From assembly GCA_023132545.1 (NCBI GenBank), contig JAGLYB010000079.1:1-7316 (forward strand): a stretch of DNA of 7,316 bases, read 5' to 3'. A program made the translations under genes and the position numbers. How positions within the stretch are numbered: the stretch's first letter is position 1; every line of letters starts with the position of its first letter. The stretch is from Candidatus Bipolaricaulota bacterium. Lineage in GTDB: Bacteria; Bipolaricaulota; Bipolaricaulia; UBA7950; UBA9294. The notes under the pieces were generated by a model. It searched no databases. It was not told the origin of the DNA and saw only the letters and a list, made by a program, of their open reading frames with translations. Of the stretch, positions 1-5,935 are shown piece after piece.

Positions 1-75
1 GGAATGCTTCTTGCTTTCTTCTGGGCATTTTGGATCTTCGCGTTCGCCGGCTTTTGGTGTGGCGGTCCTTGCTAG
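1..75 (+). CDS. Possible C-terminal end of a membrane protein (left-truncated)
   Basis: Frame 1 is open from the window edge to a TAG at 73-75. It encodes about 24 residues that are strongly hydrophobic and aromatic (many Phe, Trp, Leu, Ala) and end in a short Cys-Gly-Gly-Pro-Cys tail. This would fit the last transmembrane helix of an integral membrane protein whose body lies to the left. All three plus frames are open here over a short distance, so the reading frame rests on composition only. An ATG at position 4 also allows a tiny 23-residue membrane peptide. The following gene starts about 40 bp downstream on the same strand. No function can be given. Confidence 0.3.
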   Translation, partial: GMLLAFFWAFWIFAFAGFWCGGPC

Positions 76-90
76 TTAAGGTTAGGTAGA

Positions 91-102
91 AGTTTCGAAA
101 CT
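91..102. promoter_or_regulatory. Perfect 12-bp palindrome in front of the exported protein gene
   Basis: AGTTTCGAAACT is a perfect dyad. It lies directly beside the GGTGAT ribosome-binding-like stretch (104-109) of the next gene. Its position between a gene end and a gene start would suit a small operator, but no convincing -35/-10 pair was found around it and a chance palindrome is possible. Confidence 0.25.
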
Positions 103-114
103 GGGTGATTGAAC

Positions 115-1209
115 GTGATACGGATCACAGTGATGGGGAGAGCTGTTGGTTTGGTTCTCCTCCTCTTGTGGGCCGTGTCGCTTTTTACTGCCGCGGATTC
201 GCGTGATGACTTCGCCGAAGCAACGGGATTGGATCGTGATCTCGTGAATCTCGTGAATCTCGAAATCGGCGGAACCGAATTGACAATTACGTTTGTCTTC
301 ATCAATGACCGTACTTTCCAAAGCAAAATCTCTGCAGAGTTGTCCGTAACCCTTCGACCCTACATCGGGCAAAACGCGATCTATGTCAATCCCAGTATCA
401 ATGCAGTTGTCGATTCGTTTGCGTTTGATCCGCAGCTGATTTCAATCCGGCAAAGTGGTGTCATCAACTCTCCGCCTCTAGAAGCTTGGGACGAGATCAC
501 TCCCGGATTCTTGTCCGGACGCTTCCAACTGAACCCGAGTGGTTCCTCGCAAGGCTCCGGAAGTGAAGGCATACTCATCTTGGGAGATTCGGTTGATACT
601 GACTTGCCGTTCGAAGTGATCTACGCCGGAGAGCGAGCTTCGTTCGAAATCGGATCGATACCAGTCGTGGCTCAAGCGACTGGATCTCCGATAGCGGCTA
701 CCCAGTCGCACGATCCCATTGAGGTTTCACCGCTGGAGACGCTTGATGCGTTACAGGATTTGCTTCTGCATGAAGATTTCTCATCTGGAGCCATGGCTGC
801 GTTATTCAAGTTGGATCCGGAGCTTGTTCGAACGATGGTGCTGACCCCGAGAGGAAGCGAGCTTCGTCTATTTCTTGTTCGGTTGGAGGAATCCATTCGT
901 ACCAGTCTCCTCGGGCCCGAGCTACTTGCCACGCTCGACGAAGTTATTGGTACAGGGGCAGTGATGGTATGGGTTGTATCCCCAAGTGGTGCTGAGATCT
1001 CGCCGTGGAATTTCTACATCCGGCAGAACAATACCAACTACGTCTTCTTCAGTAAGGCGTCGTTCGTAGAACTCACAGAAGATTTTCTTCGAGTGGAGCG
1101 TGTCGAGCCGGGTGAGGTAGTGGCCGGGGTGATTCGATTGCCTCGAAGTGTCGATTCAAGCGCGCCGTTCTCGGTATTCTACGGCACCTCGGGCGTGGAC
1201 TATCCATAG
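115..1209 (+). CDS. Exported protein of unknown function with a duplicated beta-rich domain
   Basis: I do not recognise this 364-residue protein. It begins with a typical signal sequence: short Arg-containing n-region, a Leu-rich core at about residues 9-24, and a possible cleavage site near TAADS at 25-29, so it is probably exported. After it come two beta-rich domains, at about 48-182 and 282-362, separated by a helical stretch rich in Leu and acidic residues (about 203-280). The two domains look homologous: GILILGDSVDTDLPFEVIYA at about 152-171 matches GVIRLPRSVDSSAPFSVFYG near the C-terminus. The start is uncertain. GTG at 115 has GGTGAT at 104-109 at good spacing; TTG 109, GTG 130 and ATG 133 are in-frame alternatives. 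A 9-bp tandem repeat (CTCGTGAAT twice, 241-258) adds an LVNLVN stretch near residue 43. Maf follows 60 bp downstream. Confidence 0.8.
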   Translation: MIRITVMGRAVGLVLLLLWAVSLFTAADSRDDFAEATGLDRDLVNLVNLEIGGTELTITFVFINDRTFQSKISAELSVTLRPYIGQNAIYVNPSINAVVDSFAFDPQLISIRQSGVINSPPLEAWDEITPGFLSGRFQLNPSGSSQGSGSEGILILGDSVDTDLPFEVIYAGERASFEIGSIPVVAQATGSPIAATQSHDPIEVSPLETLDALQDLLLHEDFSSGAMAALFKLDPELVRTMVLTPRGSELRLFLVRLEESIRTSLLGPELLATLDEVIGTGAVMVWVVSPSGAEISPWNFYIRQNNTNYVFFSKASFVELTEDFLRVERVEPGEVVAGVIRLPRSVDSSAPFSVFYGTSGVDYP

Positions 1210-1225
1210 TGAGAATCCCGCGCAG

Positions 1226-1254
1226 TTGACATCGGCCTCTCCAACCCGGACGAT
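1226..1254 (+). promoter_or_regulatory. Possible weak promoter before maf
   Basis: A perfect -35 hexamer TTGACA (1226-1231) is followed after 17 bp by GACGAT (1249-1254), a poor -10 element sharing three of six positions with TATAAT. Transcription would begin only about 10 bp before the maf start codon. The perfect -35 box in a 60-bp gap is suggestive, but the weak -10 box keeps confidence low. Confidence 0.28.
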
Positions 1255-1269
1255 TCCACTGGTGAAACC

Positions 1270-1830
1270 ATGTCCCTAATTCTCGCGTCGAAATCGCCTC
1301 GTCGACAGGCCCTCTTGTCACGCATCACGAATGATTTCGTTGTAATCCCGAGCCATGCGGAAGAGGCCAATTCCGGTTCTCCGCGTGAACGTGTTCTGGC
1401 TTCGGCACGTGCCAAGGCCAAGGTTGTCGGCAAAGCTCATTCAGGCATCGTCCTAGGTGCTGACACGATCGTTGTTCTTGAGGGCCATGTGATGGGCAAG
1501 CCACGTTCGAGAGAAGAGGCCGGCAGCATGCTGCGGTCGTTGTCCGGGCACTCGCACTCTGTGCTCACGGGGCTCCACCTTTGGAACACAACAAGTGACA
1601 TCGAGCGGGAATTCTGTGCCGAGACTGAGGTTCGATTTCGAGTCATTACCGAGCACGAAATCGAATGGTATCTCGATAGTGGTGAATATTCCGACAAGGC
1701 TGGCGCATATGCCATTCAAGGAAGGGCGGCCGTTTTCATCGAGAGCATCATTGGCGAATACACCAACGTTATGGGGCTGCCGCTTTGCGAGCTTAGCCGC
1801 CTCTTGCGGGAAGTAGGAGTGACCTTGTAG
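1270..1830 (+). CDS. maf: Maf-family nucleoside triphosphate pyrophosphatase
   Basis: Maf proteins are cytoplasmic house-cleaning enzymes that hydrolyse non-canonical or excess nucleoside triphosphates to the monophosphate and pyrophosphate; some members have been linked to inhibition of septum formation. The 186-residue product has the usual family length and all hallmark motifs in order: ASKSPRR at 6-12 (phosphate-binding loop), GADT at 63-66 with the catalytic-region Asp, GKP at 76-78, LSGHSHSVLTG at 91-101, DKAGAYAIQG at 142-151 and NVMGLPL at 166-172. The AIQG form of the last-but-one motif resembles the YhdE (dTTP/UTP) subgroup rather than the YceF (m7GTP) subgroup, so dTTP/UTP is the likelier substrate; that is inference. 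The ATG start has GGTGA at 1261-1265. The gap to panB is 42 bp, so the two may be cotranscribed, though they share no pathway. Confidence 0.97.
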   Translation: MSLILASKSPRRQALLSRITNDFVVIPSHAEEANSGSPRERVLASARAKAKVVGKAHSGIVLGADTIVVLEGHVMGKPRSREEAGSMLRSLSGHSHSVLTGLHLWNTTSDIEREFCAETEVRFRVITEHEIEWYLDSGEYSDKAGAYAIQGRAAVFIESIIGEYTNVMGLPLCELSRLLREVGVTL

Positions 1831-1860
1831 CCTTTCCCTCTCAGGGGATTGACGGTCATC

Positions 1861-1870
1861 AAAGGAGGAG
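1861..1870 (+). promoter_or_regulatory. Strong ribosome binding site fixing the panB start
   Basis: AAAGGAGGAG lies immediately upstream of the GTG at 1873 with suitable spacing. It argues against the longer in-frame TTG start at 1849, which lacks such a site and would place this purine run inside the coding sequence. Confidence 0.85.
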
Positions 1871-1872
1871 CA

Positions 1873-2733
1873 GTGTCCGACAAGAAGAAACACAGCATTC
1901 ACACGATCCAGAAGATGAAAGCCAACGGGGATAAGGTTGCTTGGCTCACTGCCTACGACTATCCAACCGCCGAGTTTGCCGAGGCGGCCGACCTGGACAT
2001 GTTGCTGGTCGGCGATTCGCTTGGCATGTGCGTGTATGGCTACGAGGGGACCGTGCCTGTGACCATGGATCAGTGCATCGTCCACTGTGAGGCCGTTCGA
2101 CGAGCTGCCCCGAACACGTTTGTCATGGGCGATATGCCATTCATGAGTTACCAAGTCAGCGACGAGGACGCTGTCCGCGATGCGGGGCGATTCTTGAAGG
2201 AAGCCGGCGTGGATGCCCTCAAGCTCGAAGGCGGAAAGCGCATCATCTCACGCATCAAAGCCATCCTCGACGCTGGAATCGTCGTATGTGGGCACATCGG
2301 ATTGACGCCACAAAGCTCGGGGCAACTGGGTGGACACAAAGCTCAAGGAAGAACCATCGCGTCTGCACGTGCTCTGATCGAAGATGCTCTTGCTATCGAA
2401 GACGCCGGTGCACAGATGTTGCTTCTCGAAGCTGTGCCGCCTGAAGTCGCTGGCTTCATTACCAAGAAGCTTTCCATCCCTGTGTTCGGAATTGGCGCCG
2501 GTCCTGAGACTGACGGACAGCTGATCATCGTTTCGGACATCATCGGGCAGTTCCAGGCGTTCACTCCGAAATTCGTGAAGAAATACGCCAACGTGGCCCA
2601 GGTAGTCACAGACGCCATGAAAGCCTATGTCTCTGAAGTGAGGGGCGGCGTGTTCCCGGCAGACGAACACTGTTATCACATGCTCAAGGCCGAAATTGGC
2701 GACTTCCCCGCCTTGACGAAGGAATTCGAATAG
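1873..2733 (+). CDS. panB: 3-methyl-2-oxobutanoate hydroxymethyltransferase (ketopantoate synthase)
   Basis: PanB transfers a hydroxymethyl group from 5,10-methylene-tetrahydrofolate to alpha-ketoisovalerate, giving ketopantoate, the first committed step of pantothenate and coenzyme A synthesis. It is a cytoplasmic TIM-barrel enzyme. With the GTG start the product is 286 residues, slightly longer than E. coli PanB. Family motifs appear in order: VGDSLG at 46-51 (metal-ligand Asp48), GDMPFMSYQ at 86-94 (metal-ligand Asp87), KLEGG at 117-121 (substrate-binding Lys117 and Glu119), GHIGLTPQ at 140-147, QLGGHKAQGR at 151-160, LLEAVPPE with catalytic-type Glu186, GIGAGP at 206-211 and PKFVKKY at 232-238. 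No key residue is missing. Neither panC nor panD is in view, so the pathway's other genes lie elsewhere. An unrecognised gene follows 43 bp downstream and may be cotranscribed. Confidence 0.97.
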   Translation: MSDKKKHSIHTIQKMKANGDKVAWLTAYDYPTAEFAEAADLDMLLVGDSLGMCVYGYEGTVPVTMDQCIVHCEAVRRAAPNTFVMGDMPFMSYQVSDEDAVRDAGRFLKEAGVDALKLEGGKRIISRIKAILDAGIVVCGHIGLTPQSSGQLGGHKAQGRTIASARALIEDALAIEDAGAQMLLLEAVPPEVAGFITKKLSIPVFGIGAGPETDGQLIIVSDIIGQFQAFTPKFVKKYANVAQVVTDAMKAYVSEVRGGVFPADEHCYHMLKAEIGDFPALTKEFE

Positions 2734-2776
2734 CCACTGACTTTGATGTGAACGCACCCAACCGACAGGAGGCAAG

Positions 2777-4042
2777 ATGAGCGATTTGAGGCAACGTCTA
2801 GCGATCTCTGATGACCACATGCGACAGATCAACGAGTTTCTGACGGACCCAAATTCCGAGGTGATCAACGATTTCTTGCGCATTGTTGAAAAGCACGGAG
2901 GCCCTGAGGAGATCAACCGCAAATCGGATGCTGCGCGCCAGCTACCCAGCCTTATGGGGCGCCTGAAAGAATCCGGCTCATCCTATCTCGCCGATCTTGA
3001 ATGGTTGATCGAGCAACGCGATGCCGGCGCTTTCATATCAATCGACGGATTTCGAAAGGGCGTTCTTGGTGATGCGGCTGCTACGACGGCCTTTGACGAG
3101 GCACATGCTGTAACGCTGGAAATCAGCGCGTTGCAGTTCTTCCCATGGCTCATTGTCGAAGCGAAGCAAGCGATTGAACAGCGCGAACTCATGCCGGGAA
3201 GGTACATCCGAGTTCGCAATATGATCGAACAAGTGGCCGATCAGGGGGATACGCTGGCTGTGGCCGCTGCTATGCAGATCGTTGGAGCCAGCTACGTGGA
3301 AACACTCGATACCAAGGGGACCGATGGCTCAAACATCCACCTGGGCGGGCCGGCCACCATCACCGGATATTTCGGCGGTGTGGGGCAACCCAACGGCCAT
3401 GCCTTGAAGTGGGTGGACGAGTTTCTCGGCTACTACACCGAATACGGTGTGCGCCAAGTGCTGAACATCAATCCGGGAACCGTTTTCCTTGGTTACTTGA
3501 TGCACAAGCTGGGCATCGATATCGAATTCAAGATCTCGGTCTACATGGGCAACGACAACCCTTATGCCGCCCTGTGGACGTTGCTGGGGGCCAAGCTGTT
3601 CGCCCGAGAAGATGGGACGACGTCTCTAATTGGATTCAACTGGGCGAATTCGGTGAATAACGAGACCATCGAAAAAGGTGCTACTGTGCGCGAATCGTTT
3701 GGATTGGAAGACGTTGTTCGGTTCGAGCATCACATCACTGAAACCCAGAAATCAATCGTCATCCAGCCGTACGATCGAACGGCTGAACTGGTTGAGTTGG
3801 CCGATCACGTGGCCAACATTTCTGCCAAGCACGAAGGCGGGAAGCCGGACATCGATGCCGCGCGTGAGCACCCATCCGATATCCTCGAATACTTCCTACC
3901 GAAGAGCGAAATCGAGGCGAACAGCCTGATGCCGGCGTTGGAGCGCAGCTATCTGGACAAGCACGACGCCCTGAACACAACTGCAACCGAACTAACCAAG
4001 AAGGGCTTGACGTTTGTTGCGGCCAAGAATTTGCACAAATAG
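2777..4042 (+). CDS. Conserved-looking 421-residue protein, probable cytoplasmic enzyme, function unknown
   Basis: I do not recognise this protein. It has no signal peptide or membrane segment, so it is probably cytosolic. AGGAGG at 2767-2772 supports the ATG start. A helical N-terminal part (1-80) leads into alternating beta/alpha segments with many Gly- and Asp-containing turns, such as TKGTDGSNIHLGGPATITGY (179-198), NINPGTVFLGYL (230-241), ISVYMGNDNPYAAL (253-266), and IGFNWANSVNNETI (285-298) with its Asn-rich run. A His pair in FEHHITETQ (316-324) and a charged helical C-terminus follow. This pattern could be a TIM-barrel-like fold with a ligand pocket, but that is inference. Codon use and composition match the neighbours and the frame is intact, so it looks under selection. 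Its place 43 bp after panB hints at cotranscription, not necessarily at a role in pantothenate metabolism. Confidence 0.88.
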   Translation: MSDLRQRLAISDDHMRQINEFLTDPNSEVINDFLRIVEKHGGPEEINRKSDAARQLPSLMGRLKESGSSYLADLEWLIEQRDAGAFISIDGFRKGVLGDAAATTAFDEAHAVTLEISALQFFPWLIVEAKQAIEQRELMPGRYIRVRNMIEQVADQGDTLAVAAAMQIVGASYVETLDTKGTDGSNIHLGGPATITGYFGGVGQPNGHALKWVDEFLGYYTEYGVRQVLNINPGTVFLGYLMHKLGIDIEFKISVYMGNDNPYAALWTLLGAKLFAREDGTTSLIGFNWANSVNNETIEKGATVRESFGLEDVVRFEHHITETQKSIVIQPYDRTAELVELADHVANISAKHEGGKPDIDAAREHPSDILEYFLPKSEIEANSLMPALERSYLDKHDALNTTATELTKKGLTFVAAKNLHK

Positions 4043-4078
4043 ACTTGGATGCCGCTAAACGCCTGTAACAAATCGGAT

Positions 4079-4158
4079 GTCCCAAGCATTACACGCTCAA
4101 TACGGTGCGATGAGCAGCAGAGCTTGTCGCTCTCAATAGGGTGCGATATGCTTGGGGC
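4079..4158 (+). promoter_or_regulatory. Repeat-rich control region of glnA, possible folded leader
   Basis: A perfect 9-bp inverted repeat, CCCAAGCAT (4081-4089) and ATGCTTGGG (4148-4156), extends to 11 pairs with 4079-4080 and 4157-4158 (one G-U). Inside it are two small hairpins: GCTCA/TGAGC (4095-4099 with 4111-4115) and AGAGC/GCTCT (4119-4123 with 4129-4133). Overlapping these is a direct repeat, CTCAATACGGTGCGAT (4096-4111) and CTCAATAGGGTGCGAT (4132-4147), 15 of 16 bases identical, repeating every 36 bp. The region ends 24 bp before the glnA ATG. It could be tandem operators for a nitrogen regulator, or a three-way-junction RNA leader if transcription starts further upstream. It does not look like the known glnA glutamine riboswitch. 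Confidence 0.5.
4124..4152 (+). promoter_or_regulatory. Candidate sigma70-type promoter of glnA
   Basis: TTGTCG (4124-4129) and TATGCT (4147-4152) are separated by exactly 17 bp; each matches four of six consensus bases. The predicted transcription start near 4159 would give a leader of about 24 nt carrying the GAAGAGGTG ribosome binding site (4171-4179). The second copy of the direct repeat fills the spacer between the two boxes, so a protein bound there would block RNA polymerase. Confidence 0.4.
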
Positions 4159-4182
4159 CCATTTTCTCTTGAAGAGGTGCTT

Positions 4183-5559
4183 ATGACTGACTATGCATCG
4201 CTCAAACACCTGATTGACGAGCAGGGAATTCAATCCGTCGATTTCCGAGTAGCTGATTTTGCCGGACGATTTCGCCACTTGACCATTCCGTCCGTTCGCT
4301 TCACCCCCAGTTTGATTGCCGATGGGCTTGGATTCGATGGCTCCAACTACGGATATCGAGCTGTTGCAGGCAGCGACATGGTCCTAATCCCCGATTTATC
4401 CTCAGCCTATGTTGAAGAGCGATCTGGCGAGAAAGTGCTGTCTTTGATTGCCGACATTCGTGACGCGGAGACACGCGGGGCAGCAGACATTGATCCTCGT
4501 GGTATTGCCCGGGCGGCGGTGGCCTATGCGCAGGAATTGGGAATCGCTGACGAGATCCTGGTCAGTCCGGAGTTCGAGTTCTATGTGTTCAACGACGTGT
4601 TCTATGACACGGAGAATGGCACGAACTGTGTCGAGATTCATGCGGCTGAAGCGTGCGATCATCGAGCTGGAATCGGGAACACGCCGCATTCTGCATACCA
4701 TGCACCACTTCATCAAGATCGCCTGTTCGAATTTCGCTGTGATGTTGTTCGGCAAATCGAGAAAGCAGGCATCCCCGTCAAGTACCACCATCATGAAGTG
4801 GGTGCGTTTGGCCAACAGGAAATCGAGCTGGGATTCGACTCGCTGGTTCGTATGGCAGATGCAACGCTCATCGTGAAGTCACTTGTTCACAACACGGCCG
4901 TTGAGCGCGGGTTGACAGCCACCTTCTTGCCCAAGCCGATTCATGGCCAGGCGGGCAACGGCATGCATCTCCATCAATACTTGGTCAAGGATGGGATCAA
5001 TCTCTTCAGTGGCGAGAATGGGCTGACGGAACTCGCCCTGTGCTATGTTGGAGGCTTGCTCAAGCACGGGCGCAGCCTGATGGCATGGACCAATCCGTCA
5101 ACGAATTCCTTCCGGCGACTGGTGCCTGGGTATGAAGCCCCCGTGAATTTGGTGTTCGGATCGGCCAATCGCACGGCGGCGGTTCGCGTTCCGTCTTATG
5201 CCAAGGGAGACAAGCGCCGCATCGAGCTTCGAACGATGGATGCAACCTGTAATCCGTACCTTGCCTTTGCCGCCATACTCATGGCTGGAATTGATGGAAT
5301 TCAACAGGGGTTCCATGCTGAGGAAATGGGATATGGTCCTTTCGAAGCCGATTTGTATGAGAAGAATCATGGGGAAGCTGCGCCGCGCAATTTACCTGAG
5401 GCGCTCGACAGCCTAGCCGAGGATTGCGATTATCTGTGTTGTGGTGACGTGTTCTCTGAAGAGGAAATCGAACACTGGATACAAACAAAGCGTGCAGAAT
5501 CAGATGCGGTGGCACAACGACCCCATCCTCACGAATTCGTGCTGTACTATGACATGTAG
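4183..5559 (+). CDS. glnA: Type I glutamine synthetase
   Basis: Glutamine synthetase condenses ammonia and glutamate with ATP hydrolysis to glutamine, the central step of nitrogen assimilation; type I enzymes are cytoplasmic dodecamers. The 458-residue product has the beta-grasp N-domain (DGSNYG at 52-57) and a complete catalytic domain. Metal ligands are visible as Glu130/Glu132 (PEFEF), Glu205 (HHHE), Glu213 (GQQE), His262 (NGMHLH) and Glu348 (RRIELR); substrate residues include Arg312, the flap Glu318 (LVPGYEAPV) and Arg350. The C-terminus PHPHEFVLYY and the length resemble the E. coli-type (beta) subgroup. The adenylylation loop, NLYDLPPEE in E. coli, is here ADLYEKNHG with Tyr392; the Tyr is kept but the surrounding motif is not, so adenylylation is doubtful. 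ATG 4183 is chosen over the upstream in-frame GTG 4141 because GAAGAGGTG lies just before it and the GTG falls inside the repeat region. Confidence 0.97.
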   Translation: MTDYASLKHLIDEQGIQSVDFRVADFAGRFRHLTIPSVRFTPSLIADGLGFDGSNYGYRAVAGSDMVLIPDLSSAYVEERSGEKVLSLIADIRDAETRGAADIDPRGIARAAVAYAQELGIADEILVSPEFEFYVFNDVFYDTENGTNCVEIHAAEACDHRAGIGNTPHSAYHAPLHQDRLFEFRCDVVRQIEKAGIPVKYHHHEVGAFGQQEIELGFDSLVRMADATLIVKSLVHNTAVERGLTATFLPKPIHGQAGNGMHLHQYLVKDGINLFSGENGLTELALCYVGGLLKHGRSLMAWTNPSTNSFRRLVPGYEAPVNLVFGSANRTAAVRVPSYAKGDKRRIELRTMDATCNPYLAFAAILMAGIDGIQQGFHAEEMGYGPFEADLYEKNHGEAAPRNLPEALDSLAEDCDYLCCGDVFSEEEIEHWIQTKRAESDAVAQRPHPHEFVLYYDM

Positions 5560-5600
5560 GATCCAAATGGATCTCGGGGCCTACACTCGATAGACCCCGA
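5560..5600 (+). terminator. Possible terminator between convergent glnA and the minus-strand gene
   Basis: Just after the glnA stop there is a small hairpin GATCC-AAAT-GGATC (5560-5573), then TCGGGG (5574-5579) pairing with CCCCGA (5595-5600) across a 15-nt loop, followed on the plus strand by the pyrimidine-rich stretch tacctcttct. There is no real U-run, so efficiency is uncertain. It lies in the 54-bp gap between two converging genes, where a terminator is expected, and could act on either strand. Confidence 0.4.
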
Positions 5601-5613
5601 TACCTCTTCTGGC

Positions 5614-5790
5614 CTATCTCTTCTTCTCTTCGCGATCGAGGTACTGAAGAATGGCTTCGACAACGAGATAGTTGATCGATCGATCAACTTTGTCTCCCAG
5701 TCGATCTAATCGTTCGATTGGCTTCTTCTCAAGCTTGTTCTTCGGAATATAGATCGACAGTGTTGTCACTTCACTTTTTCGAACCACCAC
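5614..5790 (-). CDS. Small ribbon-helix-helix (CopG/Arc-like) DNA-binding protein
   Basis: The 58-residue, highly charged product has the layout of a ribbon-helix-helix transcription factor: a short beta-strand TTLSIYIPK (9-17), a first helix about 18-36, then the turn and second helix SINYLVVEAILQYLDREE, which closely follows the SRNYLIxEAIxxYL pattern of CopG-like proteins. Such proteins bind DNA as dimers through the paired strands, usually as repressors of their own or adjacent genes. The start is GTG 5790 (GTG 5796 or 5787 also possible). The upstream AGGAGGTGAT, positions 5801 down to 5792, complements the 16S rRNA tail perfectly, so translation should be efficient. No toxin-like partner gene is adjacent: it stands alone between the glnA end and a terminator. 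It is therefore more likely a stand-alone regulator than an antitoxin; its targets are unknown. Confidence 0.85.
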   Translation of the reverse strand: MVVRKSEVTTLSIYIPKNKLEKKPIERLDRLGDKVDRSINYLVVEAILQYLDREEKKR

Positions 5791-5810
5791 AATCACCTCC
5801 TCCTCTTTGC

Positions 5811-5826
5811 CCTTGAGGTCCTTGAG
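5811..5826 (-). promoter_or_regulatory. Tandem CCTTGAG repeats, possible operator of the ribbon-helix-helix gene
   Basis: CCTTGAG occurs at 5811-5817 and again at 5820-5826, a 9-bp period. On the gene's strand this is CTCAAGG twice, immediately upstream of the ribosome binding site. Ribbon-helix-helix dimers characteristically bind short tandem or inverted sites spaced about one helical turn or slightly less, so this is a reasonable autoregulatory site. No clear promoter was found to anchor it. Confidence 0.35.
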
Positions 5827-5870
5827 TTGTGTTTTAGCCTACACCAAACAATGGATAATGCGCAAATCTA

Positions 5871-5907
5871 CAAAAGCAAATAGAAGGAGCCCCAAGATTG
5901 GGGCTCC
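5871..5907 (-). terminator. Strong intrinsic terminator of the exported-protein gene
   Basis: GGAGCCCCAA (5886-5895) pairs perfectly with TTGGGGCTCC (5898-5907), which would form an 8-bp GC-rich stem with a six-base loop. On the minus strand it is followed by TTCTATTTGCTTTTG, a U-rich tail. It lies about 28 bp after the stop of the minus-strand gene ending at 5936, separating that gene from the ribbon-helix-helix gene, which must then have its own promoter. Confidence 0.82.
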
Positions 5908-5935
5908 CACAAATACGAATTCTTTAACCTTGCTG

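Noticed and set aside
1836..1846. Terminator between maf and panB
   Set aside because: CCC-TCTCA-GGG is only a three-base-pair stem with no U-run, so it should not stop transcription.
1453..2154. A 233-codon minus-strand reading frame across maf and panB
   Set aside because: It lies antisense to two clearly conserved genes, its His/Val/Arg-rich content matches no protein pattern, and it is explained as a shadow of their codon bias.
2248..2922. A 224-codon minus-strand reading frame across the panB end and the next gene
   Set aside because: Antisense to panB and to the start of a well-supported gene; the composition looks random and it has no ribosome binding site of note.
4096..4147. NtrC, GlnR or TnrA binding sites before glnA
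   Set aside because: The repeats contain GGTGC but lack the dyad TGCACC-N5-GGTGCA, and there is no TGTNA-N7-TNACA element.
4079..4158. Known glutamine (glnA) riboswitch
   Set aside because: The conserved core of that RNA class, as I know it, is absent; only repeats and simple stems are seen.
5614..5826. Toxin-antitoxin module built on the ribbon-helix-helix protein
   Set aside because: No toxin-like reading frame lies next to it on the same strand: glnA converges on one side and a terminator lies on the other.
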